A stretch of DNA of 14,489 nt from Deltaproteobacteria bacterium (lineage in GTDB: Bacteria; Desulfobacterota; Dissulfuribacteria; Dissulfuribacterales; QOAL01). The stretch lies in assembly GCA_027068235.1 (NCBI GenBank), contig JAMOUE010000082.1:1-14489 (forward strand). Reading direction: 5' to 3'. Positions 13,042 through 14,489 of this stretch are shown in pieces. Positions within the stretch are counted from its first letter, which is position 1; each line of letters starts with the position of its first letter. The notes under the pieces were generated by a model. That model had not been told where the DNA came from. It saw only the letters and a program-made list of their open reading frames with translations, and searched no databases. A program made the position numbers and the translations under genes.

Positions 13042-14082
13042 ATGGCAAATACAAATCAAAAACCATTTTATAGAAATTGGCGTGAGCTAATTAAGCCCAA
13101 ACGTATTGATGTAAAAAAAGATACAAGGACAGATTATTACGCCAAGTTCTCATGTGAGCCCTTGGAAAGAGGCTATGGAATTACCCTTGGAAATGCACTG
13201 AGAAGAATCCTTCTTGCCTCTTTGCAGGGAGCGGCCATAGTTGGAGTTAGGATAGAAGGCGTTGATCATGAATTGGCTACTATCCCTGGAGTAATAGAAG
13301 ATGTTACAGCTATAATTCTTAATCTTAAGGGTGTGCGCTTCAGATTATTCAATGACGAGGACAAAAGACTCAAGGTCCAGAAAAAAGGTCCAGGGGTATT
13401 AACTGCAGGGGATCTTGTGGCCCCTGACGGTGGTTGTGAAGTTTTAAATCCTGATCATAAGATTGCTACCCTAACTGACGATGGCGATATCTCTATGGAG
13501 ATGCTGGTAAAGTGGGGTAAGGGATATGTACCTGCAGAAGAAAATGCAGCGCTGCTTGAAGATGAACCAGTTGGCACTATACCTATAGATTCTCTTTATT
13601 CTCCCATTAAAAAGGTAAATTTTAAGGTATCCCAGGCTAGGGTTGGACAGCGGACCGATTACGATAAGCTCACCATGGAGATCTGGACAGACGGTAGTGT
13701 TGTGCCTGAAGATGCTGTTGCCTATGCAGCAAAGATTCTAAAGGAGCAGGTGAGCGTATTTATAAACTTCGATGAAACTGAAGAGCCTGAGGAGAAACCC
13801 AAAGGTCCTCCATACATGGATAAGCTGAAGGATCTGAATAAAAGAATTGATGAACTTGAATTTTCTGTCCGGTCTGCAAACTGTCTTAAAAATGCAAACA
13901 TACATTACATAGGAGAACTTGTTCAGAAAACAGAGCAAGAGATGCTCAAAACCAAGAACTTTGGCCGGAAATCCTTGGAGGAGATTCTGAGAATACTCGA
14001 TTCTATGGGACTGACCCTTGGAATGAAGCTAGAGGGTTGGACACCACCTGAGACAGATGAGGATAAGGAAGGTAGCAAATAA
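13042..14082 (+). CDS. rpoA: DNA-directed RNA polymerase subunit alpha
   Basis: The alpha dimer starts RNA polymerase assembly, and its C-terminal domain binds UP elements and activators. The 346-residue product has an N-terminal segment NWRELIKPKRIDV, then CEPLERGYGITLGNALRRILLASLQGAAI (about 38-66), the dimerisation region. An acidic linker, DETEEPEEKPKGPP (244-257), joins the C-terminal domain. There, VRSANCLKNANIHYIGELV includes R277, N280, C281 and K283, equivalents of E. coli R265, N268, C269 and K271; NFGRKSLEEI keeps G308, K310, S311 and E314. It is slightly longer than the 329-residue E. coli protein, with an extended N-terminus and an acidic tail. The stop overlaps rplQ by one base (TAATG). 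Confidence 0.98.
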   Translation: MANTNQKPFYRNWRELIKPKRIDVKKDTRTDYYAKFSCEPLERGYGITLGNALRRILLASLQGAAIVGVRIEGVDHELATIPGVIEDVTAIILNLKGVRFRLFNDEDKRLKVQKKGPGVLTAGDLVAPDGGCEVLNPDHKIATLTDDGDISMEMLVKWGKGYVPAEENAALLEDEPVGTIPIDSLYSPIKKVNFKVSQARVGQRTDYDKLTMEIWTDGSVVPEDAVAYAAKILKEQVSVFINFDETEEPEEKPKGPPYMDKLKDLNKRIDELEFSVRSANCLKNANIHYIGELVQKTEQEMLKTKNFGRKSLEEILRILDSMGLTLGMKLEGWTPPETDEDKEGSK

Positions 14083-14489
14083 TGAGGCATAGAAGAAGAA
14101 CAAAATATTTTGGCGTCAAGACCGCCCATAGAAAGGCCATGTTTCGGAATATGGCCACATCACTTTTCAGGCATGGACGGATTACTACCACCGTTACAAG
14201 GGCCAAAGAGCTCAGGCGTATTGCCGACAAGATGATAACCTTGGCCAAAGAGGGCAGTCTCCATTCAAGGCGTCAGGTCCTTACATTTATTATGGATAAG
14301 GATGTTGTGGCAAAGTTGTTTTCTGAAATTGCCCCTAAGATGTCTGATAGGCGTGGTGGTTATACGAGGATAGTAAGAATAGGGCCTCGTCGTGGCGATG
14401 GAGCCATGATGTGTCTTATTGAGTTGGTGACTGAATCTATTCAGGTCTCAAAAGAGCGTCCTAAAAAGGATGAAGGACAAGAACAGGTC
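14082..14489 (+). CDS. rplQ: 50S ribosomal protein L17 (3' end outside window)
   Basis: L17 binds near the peptide tunnel exit and is specific to bacteria. The frame is open from ATG 14082 to the window edge, 136 codons with no stop, so the gene is truncated by the window and not broken. It starts MRHRRRTKYFGVKTAHRKAMFRNM and contains RITTTVTRAKELRRIADKMITLAKEGSLHSRRQ and GGYTRIVRIGPRRGDGAMMCLIELV, typical L17. The visible part already covers the usual domain, with a charged tail beginning at the edge (KERPKKDEGQEQV). It overlaps the rpoA stop by one base, with AAGGAAGG at 14065-14072, indicating coupled translation. Confidence 0.97.
   Translation, partial: MRHRRRTKYFGVKTAHRKAMFRNMATSLFRHGRITTTVTRAKELRRIADKMITLAKEGSLHSRRQVLTFIMDKDVVAKLFSEIAPKMSDRRGGYTRIVRIGPRRGDGAMMCLIELVTESIQVSKERPKKDEGQEQV

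Noticed and set aside
1..14489. Mobile element, CRISPR array, tRNA or rRNA gene, prophage or a novel gene cluster
   Set aside because: Every stretch longer than 58 bp is accounted for by a recognised housekeeping gene on the plus strand. No direct-repeat array, terminal inverted repeat or RNA gene was seen.

Overview
The window is one uninterrupted stretch of a bacterial ribosomal-protein superoperon. All genes are on the + strand and almost every base is coding. In order it holds the 3' end of tuf (str operon); the S10 block rpsJ-rplC-rplD-rplW-rplB-rpsS-rplV-rpsC-rplP-rpmC-rpsQ; the spc block rplN-rplX-rplE-rpsN(Zn type)-rpsH-rplF-rplR-rpsE-rplO-secY; then map, infA and rpmJ; then the alpha block rpsM-rpsK-rpsD-rpoA-rplQ. 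rplQ runs off the right edge. rpmJ (11438-11551) and both edge genes are readily overlooked because they are short or truncated.

The organism is a bacterium; bacterial-type L17, L36, IF-1 and RNA polymerase alpha exclude archaea. Base composition is roughly 45% G+C (two lines sampled by eye), the coding strand is purine-rich, and AGG/AGA arginine codons are frequent. The EF-Tu tail (ending SKIIE), the alpha-subunit N-terminus, the cysteine-bearing S14, S4, L24 and L36, and the secY-map-infA-rpmJ order with no adk all fit a Desulfobacterota ('deltaproteobacterial') lineage, possibly thermophilic. This is a recollection-based inference of modest confidence, not a database result.

The genes work as one program: they make about half of the ribosomal proteins plus initiation factor IF-1, the Sec translocon channel SecY, methionine aminopeptidase, and the alpha subunit that seeds RNA polymerase assembly. 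Most gaps are 9-29 bp, and five junctions overlap by one or four bases (rplD/rplW, rplW/rplB, rplP/rpmC, rpmC/rpsQ, rpoA/rplQ), implying translational coupling. No terminator or convincing internal promoter is visible. The one conspicuous gap is 58 bp of AT-rich sequence between rpsK and rpsD.

I do not see a novel defence, mobile, CRISPR or biosynthetic system, and there is no unexplained stretch long enough to hide one. Points worth a second look are: rpmD (L30) is missing from its usual place between rpsE and rplO; all five non-ATG starts among the ribosomal-protein genes are in small-subunit genes (S19, S3, S14, S5, S4), with none in the fifteen large-subunit genes; four proteins carry putative zinc ligands; there is no room for an S10-type leader attenuator; map has a weak translation start; and the rpsK-rpsD gap is unusual.
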